A stretch of DNA of 64,000 bases. Origin: Bacillus sp. HSf4. GTDB taxonomy: Bacteria; Bacillota; Bacilli; Bacillales; Bacillaceae. The notes beneath the pieces were generated by a model. It had not been told where the DNA came from. It did not search any database and was given only the letters and a program-made list of their open reading frames with translations. The translations under genes and the position numbers were made by a program. This document shows positions 8,337 through 17,453 of this stretch, in pieces. The stretch lies in NCBI RefSeq assembly GCF_029537375.1, contig NZ_CP120679.1, positions 1,352,001-1,416,000 on the forward strand, in the 5' to 3' direction. Within the stretch, counting starts at the first letter, position 1. The number at the start of each line of letters is the position of its first letter.

Positions 8337-8469
8337 AGCGGCATTCGATTTTGACCTCCCATCGGATTTTTAGCGCTTCCTTCAAAGCTTAAAAACAACT
8401 TTAATGGATAATGTTGAATAAACGATAAACAAAAGATGAACAAACTATGAAATGTTTTTCCGGGAAAAG

Positions 8470-8502
8470 AAAAACCGTTCCAATTTGACTTGGAACGGTT
8501 AC
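8470..8502 (-). terminator. Terminator after yjcF
   Basis: AACCGTTCCAA / TTGGAACGGTT with a 5-6 base loop, followed on the - strand by TTTTT. It overlaps the yjcF stop. Confidence 0.75.
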
Positions 8503-8918
8503 TTTTTCACCATTTTCACATGGGGAATATTCGCGTCTAAAAATTCCTCTGAAACGACTTTGTAGCCGTGTTTTTCATAAAATGGGACGGCCTGCGTCTG
8601 GGCGTTCAGCATAAATTGATGAGCCCCCTGTTTCCGGGCTTCCTGTTCGAGCGCTTCAATGATCAGGTTGCCTATGCCAAGCGAGCGGTGGCTTTTGAGG
8701 ACGCAGATCCGTTCAAGCTTGCCGAAATCGTCGACAAGGCGGAGACGCCCGGCTCCGATCGGCTCTTTTCCGTCATAGATAACAAGATGTGAAGACTCTT
8801 GATCGAGATGATCCATTTCTTCTTCCGGAGATACGTTTTGTTCTTTGATAAATACTTCTTCTCTTACAAAAAATGCGTCTTCCAGCTGTTGTTTATTCTT
8901 CGCGATGACGGCTTCCAC
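8499..8918 (-). CDS. yjcF: GNAT-family N-acetyltransferase YjcF
   Basis: A 139-residue GNAT protein. It contains FVREEVFIKEQNV, GAGRLRLV, the acetyl-CoA loop LKSHRSLGIGNLI (R/Q-x-x-G-x-G/A pattern) and MLNAQTQAVPFYEKHGYKV. GTG at 8918 is the likely start. The substrate is unknown. It is the last gene of the leftward yjcH-yjcG-yjcF set, 9 bases after yjcG. Confidence 0.87.
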   Translation of the reverse strand: MEAVIAKNKQQLEDAFFVREEVFIKEQNVSPEEEMDHLDQESSHLVIYDGKEPIGAGRLRLVDDFGKLERICVLKSHRSLGIGNLIIEALEQEARKQGAHQFMLNAQTQAVPFYEKHGYKVVSEEFLDANIPHVKMVKK

Positions 8919-8927
8919 TGGGACTCA

Positions 8928-9437
8928 TCACTCTCCTAAAATAAAAGTTTCATACACTGTCCACGAGCCGTTGTCCAATTGGTAAAGCAGGTGAAAGCGG
9001 TCAACGGTTTCTTCGTGTGACGCATCTCTCATTTTCAGCGAGCCGAGGACATCGGAATGCTCGTCATTTGACAGGTTTTGGGCGATCGTGACATGGGGAA
9101 CAAACGCATATTCCGGTTTGTCTTCCAAAACGCCGCTGTACATTTTTTCGTGAAGCTCTGTCAGCTCCTCGTTCGGTTCGGCTTTCATGTAGATGACATT
9201 GTTCACGGGAGCGAAAGAGCTGAATTTCGTGATTTTGAGCGGGATCGGCTTGAGTTCTTTTGCCAGTTCTCGCAGCTGCTGCACGACTTGGCCGATTTTT
9301 TCTTCAGACGCTTCAAAAGATGTTCTTAGTGTAAGATGAGGCGGGATTAAAGCGTAATTCGGATCATAGCGTTTTCGATAGGAATTTGCAATATCCTGAA
9401 GTTTTTTTGATGGAAATAACACAATACCGTATTTCAT
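8928..9437 (-). CDS. yjcG: 2H phosphoesterase-superfamily protein YjcG
   Basis: A 169-residue protein with the two HxT motifs that define the 2H (LigT/2'-5' RNA ligase-like) fold: HLTLRTSF at about residue 34 and HVTIAQNL at about residue 115. Family members open cyclic phosphates or join RNA; the physiological substrate of YjcG is not known. AGGAGGGAACAAA precedes the ATG. Upstream and co-directional is yjcH. Confidence 0.9.
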   Translation of the reverse strand: MKYGIVLFPSKKLQDIANSYRKRYDPNYALIPPHLTLRTSFEASEEKIGQVVQQLRELAKELKPIPLKITKFSSFAPVNNVIYMKAEPNEELTELHEKMYSGVLEDKPEYAFVPHVTIAQNLSNDEHSDVLGSLKMRDASHEETVDRFHLLYQLDNGSWTVYETFILGE

Positions 9438-9501
9438 TTTGTTCCCTCCTTAAACAATTTATATGGTTTAGTATATCAAAGATAGGCCGATATACGGAGA
9501 G

Positions 9502-10224
9502 CTAGAGCATTTTTTTTAAAGCAGGGGTGATCAGAGGCTGCCAGTACGTCCACTTATGATCACCATCAAATGTTTCAAAGTCATAGTCCGCCTTCTTTTG
9601 TTGAAGCAAGTCTTTCAGTTTTTGGTTGGGCTTCGTAAAATCGAGTATTTGCTCATCTGTTGTGTGAACTTCGGTTTCTTTTGTGCCGATTTGGTGGCAG
9701 ATGGAGATCAGCTGCAGGGAATCGGAGTGCAGCACCTTGTCCAATACATGGTCATCGACATAAGGGGACTGCATGATGACATTGCCGAACATATTCGGGT
9801 AATCAAGCGCTGTCATCAAGGAGACCGTCCCGCCGAGCGAATCACCAATCAGGGTCCGCCCTGATCCGACCTGGTATGTCGGATATTCACGGTCTGCGAA
9901 AGGAACAAGTTCATGTGCGAGAAAGCGTTTGTAAGCTTCAAACTTCGAGCCCTCCGGATGGTATGTAAGCCGTCTTTCCTGCACGTTTTTGTAAGGAACG
10001 CCGATGATGATGGACCGTTCGATTTCACCGTTGTTAAGCAGTTCCTCAAGCTGGCGGCTGATGCGGCCGAGCCGGAAATAGTCGTGCCCGTCCTGGGCGA
10101 TGATGACATGGTATTTGTAGAGCGGGGAATAGGAGGCGGGCAGATAGACCAAAAGCTCCATTTCTTCGCCGAGCTCTTTTGAAAAAAGCTTTTTTTCCTG
10201 AATGACTCCTGTTTTCATAGCCAA
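9502..10224 (-). CDS. yjcH: Putative esterase YjcH (enterochelin-esterase-like alpha/beta hydrolase)
   Basis: With TTG at 10224 (GGAGGAATTCACC upstream) the product has 240 residues; the frame continues upstream without a ribosome site. The nucleophile elbow is GDSLGG (G-x-S-x-G), preceded by GSGRTLI. A late Asp and the GDHKWTYW His complete a plausible triad. This is the D-family (Esterase_D/Fes-like) hydrolase type. A ferric-siderophore or acyl-ester substrate is possible but not shown. Confidence 0.82.
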   Translation of the reverse strand: MAMKTGVIQEKKLFSKELGEEMELLVYLPASYSPLYKYHVIIAQDGHDYFRLGRISRQLEELLNNGEIERSIIIGVPYKNVQERRLTYHPEGSKFEAYKRFLAHELVPFADREYPTYQVGSGRTLIGDSLGGTVSLMTALDYPNMFGNVIMQSPYVDDHVLDKVLHSDSLQLISICHQIGTKETEVHTTDEQILDFTKPNQKLKDLLQQKKADYDFETFDGDHKWTYWQPLITPALKKML

Positions 10225-10317
10225 GGTGAATTCCTCCAGAAATGATGTTGTGAACGTTTCCATACATTGTAACACGAATTTCACAAAAATTCTCTTGCGA
10301 AACGCAATTTTCGCTTA

Positions 10318-10349
10318 TCAAAAAGGCCGCCGGAAATCGGCAGCCTTTC
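10318..10349 (-). terminator. Terminator after the Cdd1-like gene
   Basis: On the - strand AGGCTGCCG / CGGCGGCCT stem followed by TTTTT. Confidence 0.65.
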
Positions 10350-10800
10350 AGCGTTTTTTCTCATACCAGGGGGTGGACGGTCGATCCGCAGGATATCCGT
10401 ATTGCTCGCGGTATCTTTTTCTTTCTTCTGTGAAATCCCACCAGCTTTTCCCGCTTCCGGGATTGTTGGCGTAATAGACGATACAGCGCAGCGCATCTTC
10501 TGCACAAGGGTCTTCCCAATAGCCTTTTCGCTTTTCGAGGCGGATGATCAAATCCGCACCTGTCTCATCTTTGATGTCAGCGAGCGAATAAAAGCCTAAA
10601 TCGATGACCTCCTGAGCGATTTTCGGGCCGATGGAAGGAACCGTTTGGAATTGGGCGAGCGCTTTGATGTATTTGGCCCGCGCCATAGTTGAACCGAGCG
10701 CTTGAGCAAGGCTTTTCACTTCCATTTCCGCTGTGTCTTTTACTTTGAACTTGGCGGCTCTTAACCCGGAGCGTTCTTTGTCTGTAAGAGGAAGCTTCAT
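10348..10800 (-). CDS. Helix-hairpin-helix protein of the Cdd1 family
   Basis: The start ATG at 10800 follows AAGGTGATTTTGAT, giving 150 residues. The middle contains a helix-hairpin-helix (FQTVPSIGPKIAQEVIDLG), typical of non-specific DNA binding. The C-terminal half (EDPCAEDALRCIVYYANNPGSGKSWWDFTEERKRYR) matches the conserved pattern of Cdd1, the 'pathogenicity locus' family, which is widespread in ordinary Firmicutes. No enzymatic role is known. It precedes nothing obvious in an operon except the upstream DinB gene 18 bases away. Confidence 0.75.
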   Translation of the reverse strand: MKLPLTDKERSGLRAAKFKVKDTAEMEVKSLAQALGSTMARAKYIKALAQFQTVPSIGPKIAQEVIDLGFYSLADIKDETGADLIIRLEKRKGYWEDPCAEDALRCIVYYANNPGSGKSWWDFTEERKRYREQYGYPADRPSTPWYEKKR

Positions 10801-10817
10801 ATCAAAATCACCTTCAT

Positions 10818-11306
10818 TCAAATATAGAGATCGAACATGCTGACTTGATAACCAAGCTGTTTTAAATAGTTGAACAGCTGGGCGCGGTGGTGGAAGATAT
10901 GGGTGAATGTTTCCGCCAGCCAGCGGCTTTGGGTCATGCCTTCTTCAAGATAAAACGGTGTTGTTTTCTTTGTTAACAATGCTTGATCTGACATGGAGAC
11001 GAAATAGGTTTTCAATTGTTCAAAGCCTGTTTTCATGGCTTGCGTCATGTCATCCGCAGATTGGAAGTCCCCATAGCGGTTTTCAATGACAGCGATATCG
11101 CTTTGCTTTTTTTCCTGCATAATCGCCAGGTCTGATTCCGGTATGGCGGCAAGGTGGCAAGCGAGCTCTTTCAGACTGCGCATGTTGTCGGCGGGGCGGT
11201 AGGACCAGTCAGATTCCTTCACCTTTTCGAAAAGAAGGCATGTCGATCGCACCCCCGTTTCCATTTCGTGCAAGAGAACATCTCGCATTGTGTGAACAGC
11301 ATTCAT
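10818..11306 (-). CDS. DinB-family protein
   Basis: ATG at 11306 after GAAAGGGTGACGCTG gives 162 residues. DinB-like four-helix metal-site features are visible: CHLAAI (His near residue 56) and the late HIFHHRAQL (two His), which with the first His form the usual three-His metal site. DinB/YfiT-like proteins are metal-dependent enzymes, often thiol transferases. The substrate is not predictable. The upstream divergent-looking but co-directional neighbour is a WYL-type regulator, a common pairing. Confidence 0.8.
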   Translation of the reverse strand: MNAVHTMRDVLLHEMETGVRSTCLLFEKVKESDWSYRPADNMRSLKELACHLAAIPESDLAIMQEKKQSDIAVIENRYGDFQSADDMTQAMKTGFEQLKTYFVSMSDQALLTKKTTPFYLEEGMTQSRWLAETFTHIFHHRAQLFNYLKQLGYQVSMFDLYI

Positions 11307-11383
11307 CAGCGTCACCCTTTCTACGTGAATATACCTTGATCTTACCACGCAATCCTGACAGCTTTTGTCATGGTTCGAAAAAA

Positions 11384-12328
11384 TCAGCTGTAGCGCACCA
11401 AAAGCTCAGCCGCTTTTTGTTTTAGGCGCTCTTTGATTTCCGCCGGTTCGATCACAACAGCTTCAGCGCCTAAATTCCATAATAGGTCAGCAATATAGTC
11501 CATTTCCGCTGTTGGAATATCTGTATTGATCGAGCCGCTTCCGTCTTCATTCATGGCAACGATTTTCGCCAAATCAAGGTCAGACATCGCCTGTCTTACG
11601 CCGGCCGGCGTCAATTGTGCACATAAACGAACGGGGTCCGGACACTTGCTTTCAGAAGTCTGAATCCAGCTGAGAACGGATTGATATGGAAGAGAGAGGG
11701 CTTGTTCGTCTGTTGTTTTTTCCGCTTTGACAATGCGGTCTGCGCGAAACAGCCGGAAAGCCCGCCTTTTAAAACAGTATGCCGGCAAATACCAGAAACC
11801 ATTCCAGCTGTATAAGCCGATCGGCTGTATTGATCTTTTCGTTTCTGCCGCTCCCTCATAATGGATGGTTAAAACGGATTGCTCTACAGCGGCATCCAGC
11901 AATGTGATTAAATGCTCTGCCGCCTTTGGACGATGCGGATTCCAGAAGACGATCCTGTCCTTCATCGCATCGATCCGCTTTTGCGTGTTTTCCGGGAGGT
12001 GATGATAAAATTTTTTTAAAACCGTCCTCGTTTCCGTTTCGAAGGGCAGCGAGCCAAAAAACTGCAAAGATTGATAGGCGAAAAACATGGCGGCTGCCTC
12101 AGATTCTGTGAAAAAAAGCGGGGGCAGCATCGGCTCATTCAGCAAATAATAGCCTCCATTGGCGCCTGTTTCGGAATAGATGGGGACACCGAGCGCGCTC
12201 AGCTCGTCCAAGTCCCGGAGAATGGTGCGGTAGGAAACCCCGAATTCGGCTGCAAGCTCCCCGGCGGTGAATTTTCGCTTTGTTTGAATGGTCATCATCA
12301 ATTCGATTAATCGCTGTGTTTTAGGCAT
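11384..12328 (-). CDS. YafY-type HTH/WYL-domain transcriptional regulator
   Basis: A 314-residue regulator. It has an N-terminal DeoR-like winged helix (KRKFTAGELAAEFGVSYRTILRDLDEL), a YNEP-type linker, and a WYL domain (IQPIGLYSWNGFWYLPAYC, FRLFRADRI) at about residues 150-215. A WCX-like C-terminus follows. WYL domains sense small ligands or nucleic acid. It probably controls the adjacent DinB gene; this is inferred from proximity. The start is ATG at 12328. Confidence 0.85.
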   Translation of the reverse strand: MPKTQRLIELMMTIQTKRKFTAGELAAEFGVSYRTILRDLDELSALGVPIYSETGANGGYYLLNEPMLPPLFFTESEAAAMFFAYQSLQFFGSLPFETETRTVLKKFYHHLPENTQKRIDAMKDRIVFWNPHRPKAAEHLITLLDAAVEQSVLTIHYEGAAETKRSIQPIGLYSWNGFWYLPAYCFKRRAFRLFRADRIVKAEKTTDEQALSLPYQSVLSWIQTSESKCPDPVRLCAQLTPAGVRQAMSDLDLAKIVAMNEDGSGSINTDIPTAEMDYIADLLWNLGAEAVVIEPAEIKERLKQKAAELLVRYS

Positions 12329-12398
12329 CGCTTCCTCCCACTGGCCGTTTTTTTCATCATACCACTATGTAGGCGGTCGAAAGGTAAAAAAAAGACCC

Positions 12399-12427
12399 TT
12401 GAAAAATGTCCTGAATTAGTTTAAAGT
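12399..12427 (+). promoter_or_regulatory. SigA promoter of the metIC leader
   Basis: TTGAAA (12399-12404), 17-base spacer, TAAAGT (12422-12427), placing the transcript start about 20 bases before the S-box P1 stem. Confidence 0.7.
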
Positions 12428-12454
12428 AAAGAACAATCAGAAAATTAAACAGAT

Positions 12455-12615
12455 TTCTTATCACGAGAGGTGGAGGGACTGGCCCTTTGAAACCTCAGCA
12501 ACCGGTCTGCACTGAACTTTGTCCAGTGTACCAAGGTGCTAAATCCAGCAAGCGAATGCTTGGGAGATAAGAAGAAGCGCATAATCCCCCTTCTTCTTAT
12601 GAAGAAGGGGTTTTT
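12455..12615 (+). promoter_or_regulatory. SAM-I (S-box) riboswitch with terminator
   Basis: The conserved S-box core is present: GAGGTGGAGGGACTGGCCC, then GAAACCTCAGCAACC and CCAAGGTGCTAAATCC. It is closed by the P1 stem TTCTTATC (12455-12462) / GATAAGAA (12566-12573). The expression platform is an intrinsic terminator, CCCCTTCTTC / GAAGAAGGGG (12587-12610) plus TTTTT. The P1 3' strand with its extension (GATAAGAAGAAG) can instead pair with CTTCTTCTTAT to form an antiterminator. High S-adenosylmethionine stabilises P1 and stops transcription before metI. Confidence 0.96.
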
Positions 12616-12637
12616 ACTTTTTAAAGGATGGTGTCAT

Positions 12638-13756
12638 ATGACTGAACATGTACAAACAACATTGGCGCAAATCGGAAACCGCAGTGATGAAATAACGGGA
12701 ACCGTCAACCCCCCCGTTTATTTCTCGTCCGCCTACAGGCATAAAGGAATCGGGGAATCAACCGGATTTGACTATATCCGCACAAAAAATCCAACAAGAC
12801 AGCTTGTGGAAGATGCGATCGCGAAACTCGAAGGGGGGACGCGCGGCTTTGCGTTCAGTTCGGGTATGGCCGCCATTCAGACGATCATGGCTCTGTTTCA
12901 AAGCGGAGATGAGCTGATTGTTTCCTCGGATTTATACGGAGGAACATACCGTCTGTTTGAAAATGAATGGAAGAAATACGGTCTGCGCTTTTTGTATGAT
13001 GATTTTGCAGATGAAGACTGTATCAAATCAAAGATCACGGCGAACACAAAAGCGCTTTTTGTGGAAACCCCGACTAACCCGCTGATGCAGGAAACCGATA
13101 TTCAAAAAGTCGCTGGAATCGCCAAAGCCCATGATTTACTTCTGATTGTCGACAATACGTTTTACACCCCGGTGCTGCAAAAGCCGATTGAACTGGGAGC
13201 TGACCTTGTTATCCATAGTGCGACAAAGTATTTGGGCGGCCATAACGACCTTTTGGCAGGGCTTGTCGTCGCCAAAGACGAAGAGCTGGCAGAAGAGATG
13301 TTTCAGCATCAAAACGCCATCGGCGCAGTATTGTCACCGTTTGACTCCTGGCTTTTGATGAGAGGCATGAAGACGCTGGCCCTCAGAATGAAGCAGCACG
13401 AGGAAAACGCGCGTGAGCTCGCGGCCTTTTTAAAAGAGCAGGAGGAAATTGCCGATGTTCTTTATCCGGGAAAAGGCGGCATGCTGTCATTCCGTGTCCA
13501 AAAGGAGGAATGGGTCAACCCGTTTCTTCAAAACCTAAAAACAATCTGCTTCGCCGAAAGCCTTGGAGGTGTTGAAAGCTTCATCACCTATCCGGCGACA
13601 CAGACCCATATGGATATACCGGAAGAAATCCGCATCGCCGGCGGCGTCTGCAACAGGCTCCTTCGTTTTTCGGTCGGAATTGAGCATGCAGCGGATTTGA
13701 AGGATGACCTCAAGCAGGCATTGCAGCAAGTGAAAGAGGAGGCGGTTGGCCGATGA
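12638..13756 (+). CDS. metI: Cystathionine gamma-synthase / O-acetylhomoserine thiolyase MetI
   Basis: The start ATG at 12638 (AAAGGATGGTGTCAT upstream) gives 372 residues, the length of B. subtilis MetI. A longer frame running back into the riboswitch is not used. It is a PLP enzyme of the Cys/Met-metabolism family, with SSGMAAIQT and the Schiff-base lysine in HSATKYLGGHND (about residue 194). It joins cysteine (or sulfide) to acetylhomoserine in methionine synthesis. It is controlled by the S-box and overlaps metC by four bases. Confidence 0.95.
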   Translation: MTEHVQTTLAQIGNRSDEITGTVNPPVYFSSAYRHKGIGESTGFDYIRTKNPTRQLVEDAIAKLEGGTRGFAFSSGMAAIQTIMALFQSGDELIVSSDLYGGTYRLFENEWKKYGLRFLYDDFADEDCIKSKITANTKALFVETPTNPLMQETDIQKVAGIAKAHDLLLIVDNTFYTPVLQKPIELGADLVIHSATKYLGGHNDLLAGLVVAKDEELAEEMFQHQNAIGAVLSPFDSWLLMRGMKTLALRMKQHEENARELAAFLKEQEEIADVLYPGKGGMLSFRVQKEEWVNPFLQNLKTICFAESLGGVESFITYPATQTHMDIPEEIRIAGGVCNRLLRFSVGIEHAADLKDDLKQALQQVKEEAVGR

Positions 13757-14928
13757 GTAAGGGAAATTGGACACTCGAGACAAAGCTTGTCCACAATCAG
13801 CATAAAACCGATGGAACAACAGGAGCCGTCAGCGTACCGATCCAGCATGCCTCCACCTTTCATCAAAGCTCATTTGACCAGTTTGGCGAATATGACTACA
13901 GCCGTTCAGGAACGCCGACAAGGAAGGCGCTTGAAGACGCGATCGCCGAGCTGGAAGGGGGGACGCGCGGCTTTGCGTTTTCTTCGGGAATGGCTGCCAT
14001 TTCCACCGCTTTTCTGCTTTTGTCCAAAGGGGATCATGTCCTGGTCACAAAGGATGTCTACGGCGGAACGTACCGAATGATTACAGACGTGCTGAGCCGC
14101 TTCGGGATTGAGCACACATTCGTCGATATGACGGATTTAAATGAAATTGCTTTAAACATCAAGGAAAACACAAAAGTCATCTACTTAGAAACACCGTCAA
14201 ATCCGACGCTCGGCATTACCGATATCACCGGCGTCGTCAAGCTGGCGAAAGCGCACGGCTGCCTGACGTTTCTCGATAACACGTTCATGACCCCGGCGCT
14301 TCAGCGTCCGCTTGAGCTCGGCGTTGATGTCGTGCTCCACAGCGCAACGAAATTTTTAAGCGGCCACAGCGACGTTTTATCAGGGCTTGCCGTCGTCAAA
14401 GACGAAAAGCTCGGGGAAGACCTTTATAAACTGCAAAATTCGTTTGGCGCGGTCCTCGGTGTTCAGGACTGCTGGCTTGTGCTGAGAGGGCTGAAAACGC
14501 TCCAGGTGCGGCTTGAAAAAGCGAGCAGGACGGCTCAGCAGCTCGCCGAGTTTTTCGTGAACCATCCTGCCGTCAAACAAGTGTATTATCCGGGACTGTC
14601 TTCACATCCGGGCGCTTCGGTTCACAAACAGCAGGCGAACGGCGCCGGCGCGGTGCTTTCCTTTGAGCTGGAGGATGCGGAAGCCGTCAAACAGGTTGTG
14701 GAAAATGTCTCTCTCCCCGTCTTTGCCGTCAGTCTAGGAGCGGTAGAATCGATTCTCTCCTATCCGGCGAAAATGTCGCATGCCGCCATGCCGAAAGAGG
14801 AGCGCGCAAAACGGGGTATTACCGACGGACTTTTGCGACTGAGCGTCGGTGTCGAACATGCCGATGATTTACAGGCGGACTTCGCACAAGCCTTAGAAAC
14901 CGTAACGGAGACGCTCTTCCGCACGTAG
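13753..14928 (+). CDS. metC: Cystathionine beta-lyase MetC
   Basis: A 391-residue PLP enzyme. Its fold is paralogous to MetI (EGGTRGFAFSSGMAAIST) and the PLP lysine lies in HSATKFLSGHSD (about residue 196). It cleaves cystathionine to homocysteine, pyruvate and ammonia, the next step after MetI. ATGA overlap with metI implies translational coupling within the S-box operon. A strong terminator follows directly. Confidence 0.95.
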   Translation: MSKGNWTLETKLVHNQHKTDGTTGAVSVPIQHASTFHQSSFDQFGEYDYSRSGTPTRKALEDAIAELEGGTRGFAFSSGMAAISTAFLLLSKGDHVLVTKDVYGGTYRMITDVLSRFGIEHTFVDMTDLNEIALNIKENTKVIYLETPSNPTLGITDITGVVKLAKAHGCLTFLDNTFMTPALQRPLELGVDVVLHSATKFLSGHSDVLSGLAVVKDEKLGEDLYKLQNSFGAVLGVQDCWLVLRGLKTLQVRLEKASRTAQQLAEFFVNHPAVKQVYYPGLSSHPGASVHKQQANGAGAVLSFELEDAEAVKQVVENVSLPVFAVSLGAVESILSYPAKMSHAAMPKEERAKRGITDGLLRLSVGVEHADDLQADFAQALETVTETLFRT

Positions 14929-14934
14929 GAGACG

Positions 14935-14962
14935 AAAAAGCCGGGGATTCCCCGGCTTTTTT
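14935..14962 (+). terminator. Terminator of metIC (also faces yjcL)
   Basis: AAAAAGCCGGGG-ATTC-CCCCGGCTTTTTT, a perfect stem flanked by A and T runs, so usable in both directions. Confidence 0.88.
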
Positions 14963-14965
14963 GCA

Positions 14966-16162
14966 TCACAGAAGTGATGAAAACCATGTTCCAAGCATTG
15001 TTCCGACATAATTGCCGATCAGATAGCCGAACGTGCCGACGAGCATGATCGGGGCGATGAGCTCCCGCCAGCCTTTTGCAATTGCCATTGCAGCCGCCGT
15101 CGTCGGACCGCCGACAGAGGCGTTCGTCGCAAGCAAAACTTCTTCAAGCCGAAAACGGAGGATTTTTCCCGCTGCCAGCGAGACGAGCAGATTGGACATG
15201 GCAATGATAAAGACAAACGCTAAAAGGAGCGGAGCATTCATGAGGATGATCCGCAAGTCTGCGGGGATGCCGATCACCACAAAAAATAAATAAATCAAAT
15301 AAGTGCCGATTTCCTGAGTACCCTTTAGCTTTTCAAACCAGCGCGGAAAGGCGAAGGTTAAGAAAAGCGTCAGCGTTGTCAAAAGCAGATACTGATCGCC
15401 GAGAATGCCGGAGATGAACTGGGCGAAAAACGACCCGCCGTCGGAAGCGAGCCGTTCTTTAAAATAAGCCGCCGCTTTCACGGAAACGACAACGATCGCA
15501 AAAGCAGCTCCCAGCCCTAAGGCGATATCCTGCAATGAGATTTCTTTTCGTTTCCAATAGGCTTCCGCCTCGTTTTGTCTCGGCGCCGCCGCTTTCCCTC
15601 CGGCAAAGCGATTTTGAAACCATTTCACCGCCGGTATGCCCATTAAAGTGAAAAAGAGCAGCGCCATCATGAAGTTATCAGCGACAACTGTCGATGAAAC
15701 AAATTCTCCAGGAGGGGAAAATTTCGCCGCCATCGCCGCGAAATTCACCCCTCCTCCAATATAGGAAGCACTGATCATTCCGCCGATTTTGTCAAGGTGT
15801 GGAATCTGCTCTTTAAAAAGAAAAAATGCGAAAATGCTTCCGATCATTGTACCGATCGCACTGATGCAAAACATAAACAGAAGCCGGCCGCTTTCCCGGA
15901 GAATTTTCCGGAGGTTGATTTGAAAAAGCAGCAATGGAATCGCCAGCGGAACGACATATGTCCAAACCGCGTCATAAACAGGCGATTCGGTCGGCAGGAT
16001 CCCCACATTCGTAAACAGCATCGCCCCGCCAAGCGCCAGCACCGCGCCTGACACCGCCGCCGCCCAGCGAAACCGCTGCTCCAAATAAATGCTCACCGCC
16101 GCCCAAACCGCAATAAATCCCCAAAGCATCCACACATCATCCGCTGAAATGACTGAATTCAT
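14966..16162 (-). CDS. yjcL: DUF819-family membrane protein YjcL
   Basis: A 398-residue, very hydrophobic protein with about ten membrane segments. Motifs include SASYIGGGVNFAAMAAKF near the middle and ATNASVGGPTTAAAMAIAKGW near the end, the two Gly-rich re-entrant-like signatures of DUF819. Family members look like secondary transporters; the substrate is unknown. It is convergent with metC, as in B. subtilis. Confidence 0.87.
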   Translation of the reverse strand: MNSVISADDVWMLWGFIAVWAAVSIYLEQRFRWAAAVSGAVLALGGAMLFTNVGILPTESPVYDAVWTYVVPLAIPLLLFQINLRKILRESGRLLFMFCISAIGTMIGSIFAFFLFKEQIPHLDKIGGMISASYIGGGVNFAAMAAKFSPPGEFVSSTVVADNFMMALLFFTLMGIPAVKWFQNRFAGGKAAAPRQNEAEAYWKRKEISLQDIALGLGAAFAIVVVSVKAAAYFKERLASDGGSFFAQFISGILGDQYLLLTTLTLFLTFAFPRWFEKLKGTQEIGTYLIYLFFVVIGIPADLRIILMNAPLLLAFVFIIAMSNLLVSLAAGKILRFRLEEVLLATNASVGGPTTAAAMAIAKGWRELIAPIMLVGTFGYLIGNYVGTMLGTWFSSLL

Positions 16163-16602
16163 AAAACCCCTCCTGTCTTTATTTTGAATTATCTGATAAT
16201 TATAAGTTGGAAGGCAGATTTGATCAATAGGGAACAGAAGAACACTGAGAGAACGATCCCATTAAGGATTGAAAGTTTGTGTTCAACCTCATTTTAGGTC
16301 TAAAGTATCTTTTTGAATTTCTCGAATTGTGAATCGATATGATCATTCCTGTCGTTTGGAGATTTGGAATGGACAAGAAGTTAATCGTTTTGGATCATTT
16401 TTATTTGCAGAAAAATTTGTATACTAAGTTCATGAAAGGAGGGTGAGAAAAACGGTTACAGTTGTTTTGTCTTAATGCAAATAGAGATGAATTGCAGAAA
16501 TACATAAGTTAACGATGACGTTTTAGATGATGTTGGTGTCCAGGCAATCTTCAATGCAATTATCAATATCCTTCTGTAAAATGAATGGAAAGGAAGTTGA
16601 GA
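16163..16602. other. 440-bp AT-rich intergenic region before the NLP gene
   Basis: Only a possible -10 (TATACT, 16420-16425) and a strong but isolated GGAGG at 16438-16442 with no long frame behind it were seen. Short leftover frames (for example TTG…CLNANRDELQKYIS near 16464) may be remnants of a lost gene. Confidence 0.35.
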
Positions 16603-17328
16603 ATGAAGAAAATCGCATATGTGCTTTTTTTGTCTGTTTTGGCTTTTGTCGGCTTAACACCATCAGCAAACGCAGCGGTCATCGATCATGACAAAGTGAT
16701 AGGCTTCAAAGAAGTAACACCTGTTACCGTTACGCAAAAAGCGGCGAAACGCTTTCAGCCATATTTAAAGGTGGCCAGCGGATGTGTGCCCTTTCCCGCA
16801 GTAGACGCGCAGGGCAATACGAGCGGGGGATTAGAGCCTACCGGAGCGCCGGAAGGCCACTGCAGCAAAAGCGTCGGACAAGTATATTCGCGATCTGCGT
16901 GGTACAACGGGGTATGGGCCATCATGTATGCTTGGTATTTTCCGAAAGATTCACCGATCGCCTTAAAGCCATTTGGCCATCGACATGACTGGGAAGGCAT
17001 CGTCGTATGGATTGACAACCCGGCCAATCAAAATCCGAAGGTACTGTCAATTGCCTATTCACAACACGGCAAATTTGCAAAAACAGCTCCAAACAGTCAT
17101 ATCATGGATGGCGATCATCCTAAGATCAGATATGACGCTCCTCAATCACCGATCAATCACAGCTTATACGTTGACAGCGCAAAAGGCGGAATGCAGCCTT
17201 TAATCGGCTGGGAAGACTTAACACCTGCTGCAAGAAACGCATTGAATACAGCGGATTTTGGAAGTGCAAACGTTCCTTTTAATGATCCAAACTTTATGAA
17301 TCATTTAGGGAAGGCTTGGTTTAGATAA
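16603..17328 (+). CDS. Secreted NPP1/Nep1-like (NLP) family protein
   Basis: ATG at 16603 after GGAAAGGAAGTTGAGA gives 241 residues. The N-terminus is a Sec signal peptide (hydrophobic core, ANA-A cleavage at about residue 24). The NLP hallmark heptapeptide GHRHDWE sits at residues 125-131 and the family's N-terminal DHDKVIGF at about 28-35. Two Cys (61, 87) fit the single disulfide of type 1 NLPs. NLPs are secreted cytolysins acting on plant glycosylinositol phosphorylceramide membranes, or plant elicitors. They are scattered across fungi, oomycetes and a few bacilli. Activity here is inferred, not shown. Confidence 0.9.
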   Translation: MKKIAYVLFLSVLAFVGLTPSANAAVIDHDKVIGFKEVTPVTVTQKAAKRFQPYLKVASGCVPFPAVDAQGNTSGGLEPTGAPEGHCSKSVGQVYSRSAWYNGVWAIMYAWYFPKDSPIALKPFGHRHDWEGIVVWIDNPANQNPKVLSIAYSQHGKFAKTAPNSHIMDGDHPKIRYDAPQSPINHSLYVDSAKGGMQPLIGWEDLTPAARNALNTADFGSANVPFNDPNFMNHLGKAWFR

Positions 17329-17373
17329 AGAAATTTATTAGCCGGTTGGACAAACAGCTCATATCCATCCTTC

Positions 17374-17403
17374 AAAGACAAGATGTATTCTTGTCTTTTT
17401 TTA
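17374..17403 (+). terminator. Terminator after the NLP gene
   Basis: AAGACAAGA / TCTTGTCTT stem and TTTTTT. Confidence 0.8.
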
Positions 17404-17453
17404 GTTGAAACCTTTAATTTCCATATGTGTATAAAAAGAAAGGAGGTGAAGAA

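Noticed and set aside
12536..12637. Upstream extension of metI
   Set aside because: This stretch is the S-box and its terminator; the ribosome site belongs to ATG 12638.
16430..16520. Gene starting behind GGAGGGTGAG
   Set aside because: The frames behind it close within 20 codons; at best a remnant.
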